Below, in pieces: positions 63,123 through 64,000 of a stretch of 64,000 bases of DNA. This stretch comes from Bradyrhizobium sp. BTAi1. GTDB taxonomy: Bacteria; Pseudomonadota; Alphaproteobacteria; Rhizobiales; Xanthobacteraceae. The translations under genes and the position numbers were made by a program. Location of the stretch: positions 4,731,501 through 4,795,500 of the forward strand of contig NC_009485.1 of assembly GCF_000015165.1 (NCBI RefSeq). Direction: 5' to 3'. Position 1 is the stretch's first letter. Every line of letters begins with the position of its first letter. The notes under the pieces were generated by a model. The model was not told where the DNA came from and searched no databases. It saw only the letters and a program-made list of their open reading frames with translations.

Positions 63123-64000
63123 TCAGGCCGCCTTGTCGTTCTCATCATCCTTGAAGAGCTCGTCCTTGGAGACCTTCTTCTCGGTGACATTGGCGAGCTC
63201 GAGGATGAAGTCGACGACCTTGTCCTCGTAGATCGGGGCCCGCAGCTGCGCGAGCGCCTGCGGGTTGCTGCGGTAGAAGTCCCAGACCTCCTTCTCGCGG
63301 CCCGGCATCGAGCGCGCGCGCTCGATCACGGCGCGGCTGACCTCGTCATCGGTCACGGTGATCTTGTTCTTCTCGCCGATCTCCGACAGCACGAGGCCGA
63401 GCCGCACGCGACGGTCGGCGATGGTGCGATACTCCTCCTTCGCCTTCTCCTCGGTGGTGTTCTCGTCGGCGAATGTCTTGCCGCTGGAGTCCATCTCGGC
63501 CTTCACCGAGTTCCACATCAGGTTGAACTCCTCGTCGATCAGCGAGGGCGGCGCATCGAATTTGTGCGTCTCGTCGAGGCGATCGAGCAGCGCGCGCTTC
63601 ACGCGCTGGCGGGTCGCCTGGTTGAACTCGCCGGCGAGGCGGTCGCGCATCAGCTGCTTCAGCTTGTCGAGCGATTCGAGACCCAGCGTCTTGGCGAACT
63701 CGTCGTCGACGACCTTCTCTTCGGGCGTTTCGATCGCGGTCGCGGTGGTCTCGAACTCGGCGTCCTTTCCGGCGAGATCGTTGTTCAGATAGTTTTTCGG
63801 GAACGCGACCTTGAGCGTCCGGGTCTCGCCGACGCCGATGCCGATCAGCTGATCCTCGAAGCCGGGGATGAAGGTGTTCGAGCCGATCACGACGTCGATG
63901 CCCTCGCCGGTGCCGCCGTCGAACGCCACGCCGTCGATCGTGCCCTTGAAGTTGACCTTCACGCGATCGCCGCTCTCAGCCTTGGCGCCCTCGGCCTTGG
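63123..64000 (-). CDS. tig: trigger factor (5' end outside window)
   Basis: Ribosome-associated folding chaperone. About 292 codons are visible and the N-terminal ribosome-binding domain lies beyond the right edge. The visible part starts in the FKBP-type PPIase domain (VKVNFKGTIDGVAFDGGTGEG, FIPGFEDQLIGIGVGETRTLKVAFP), then the helical C-terminal chaperone domain (VDDEFAKTLGLESLDKLKQLMRD, RARSMPGREKEVWDFYRSNPQALAQLRAP, VVDFILELANVTEKKVSKDELF). It heads the tig-clpP-clpX-lon run. Confidence 0.97.
   Translation of the reverse strand, partial: KAEGAKAESGDRVKVNFKGTIDGVAFDGGTGEGIDVVIGSNTFIPGFEDQLIGIGVGETRTLKVAFPKNYLNNDLAGKDAEFETTATAIETPEEKVVDDEFAKTLGLESLDKLKQLMRDRLAGEFNQATRQRVKRALLDRLDETHKFDAPPSLIDEEFNLMWNSVKAEMDSSGKTFADENTTEEKAKEEYRTIADRRVRLGLVLSEIGEKNKITVTDDEVSRAVIERARSMPGREKEVWDFYRSNPQALAQLRAPIYEDKVVDFILELANVTEKKVSKDELFKDDENDKAA

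Overview
The window is high-GC alphaproteobacterial chromosome, most likely Bradyrhizobium or a very close relative. The evidence is the gene order (tig-clpP-clpX-lon, a nuoA-N operon running into birA, rnj, mce and a DUF1467 gene, then proS-lolC-lolD, dnaE1 and rpsB), a DUF3551 protein, Omp31-type porins with the WSGFYxGxNxGGG motif, and dispersed palindromic repeats of a kind common in Bradyrhizobium genomes. Almost everything lies on the minus strand. No rRNA, CRISPR array, prophage or insertion sequence was seen.

Left part (1-18.7 kb). A cut-off rpsB is followed by a four-gene minus-strand group: a caspase-fold protein without its catalytic residues and with a long Pro-rich tail, a trypsin-like protease with an intact triad, an FHA-domain membrane protein, and a small lipoprotein. 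Next come dnaE1 and, just upstream of it, a 32-residue membrane peptide gene whose promoter carries two perfect alphaproteobacterial LexA boxes. Two related porin genes flank a DUF3551 gene. An MmyB-type regulator is divergent from a quinone-oxidoreductase-like enzyme. The lolD, lolC and proS genes close this part.

Middle (18.8-32.2 kb). Seven minus-strand genes (DUF2946, PCuAC copper chaperone, DJ-1/PfpI protein, DUF2946, TonB-dependent receptor, Asp-box beta-propeller, TlpA-like thioredoxin) end at a rho-independent terminator and look like a copper or other metal acquisition/handling operon. A plus-strand terminator at 25855-25887 has no gene in front of it and may end a small RNA. A calcineurin-like phosphoesterase is divergent from a ribose-type ABC importer, which converges on mtnK (methylthioribose kinase) across two palindromic repeats.

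Right part (32.3-64 kb). The core block holds a DUF1467 gene, methylmalonyl-CoA epimerase, RNase J, biotin ligase and the complete 14-subunit complex I operon. The operon carries two extra genes: an FkbM methyltransferase between nuoD and nuoE, and a 71-residue membrane protein between nuoE and nuoF. NuoL has a His/Asp-rich loop. Beyond it are tRNA-Asp(GTC), pepT, a SAM methyltransferase, an unknown protein, a second phosphoesterase, a cyclic-nucleotide-binding protein, tRNA-Val(TAC), and the proteostasis genes lon, clpX, clpP and a truncated tig.
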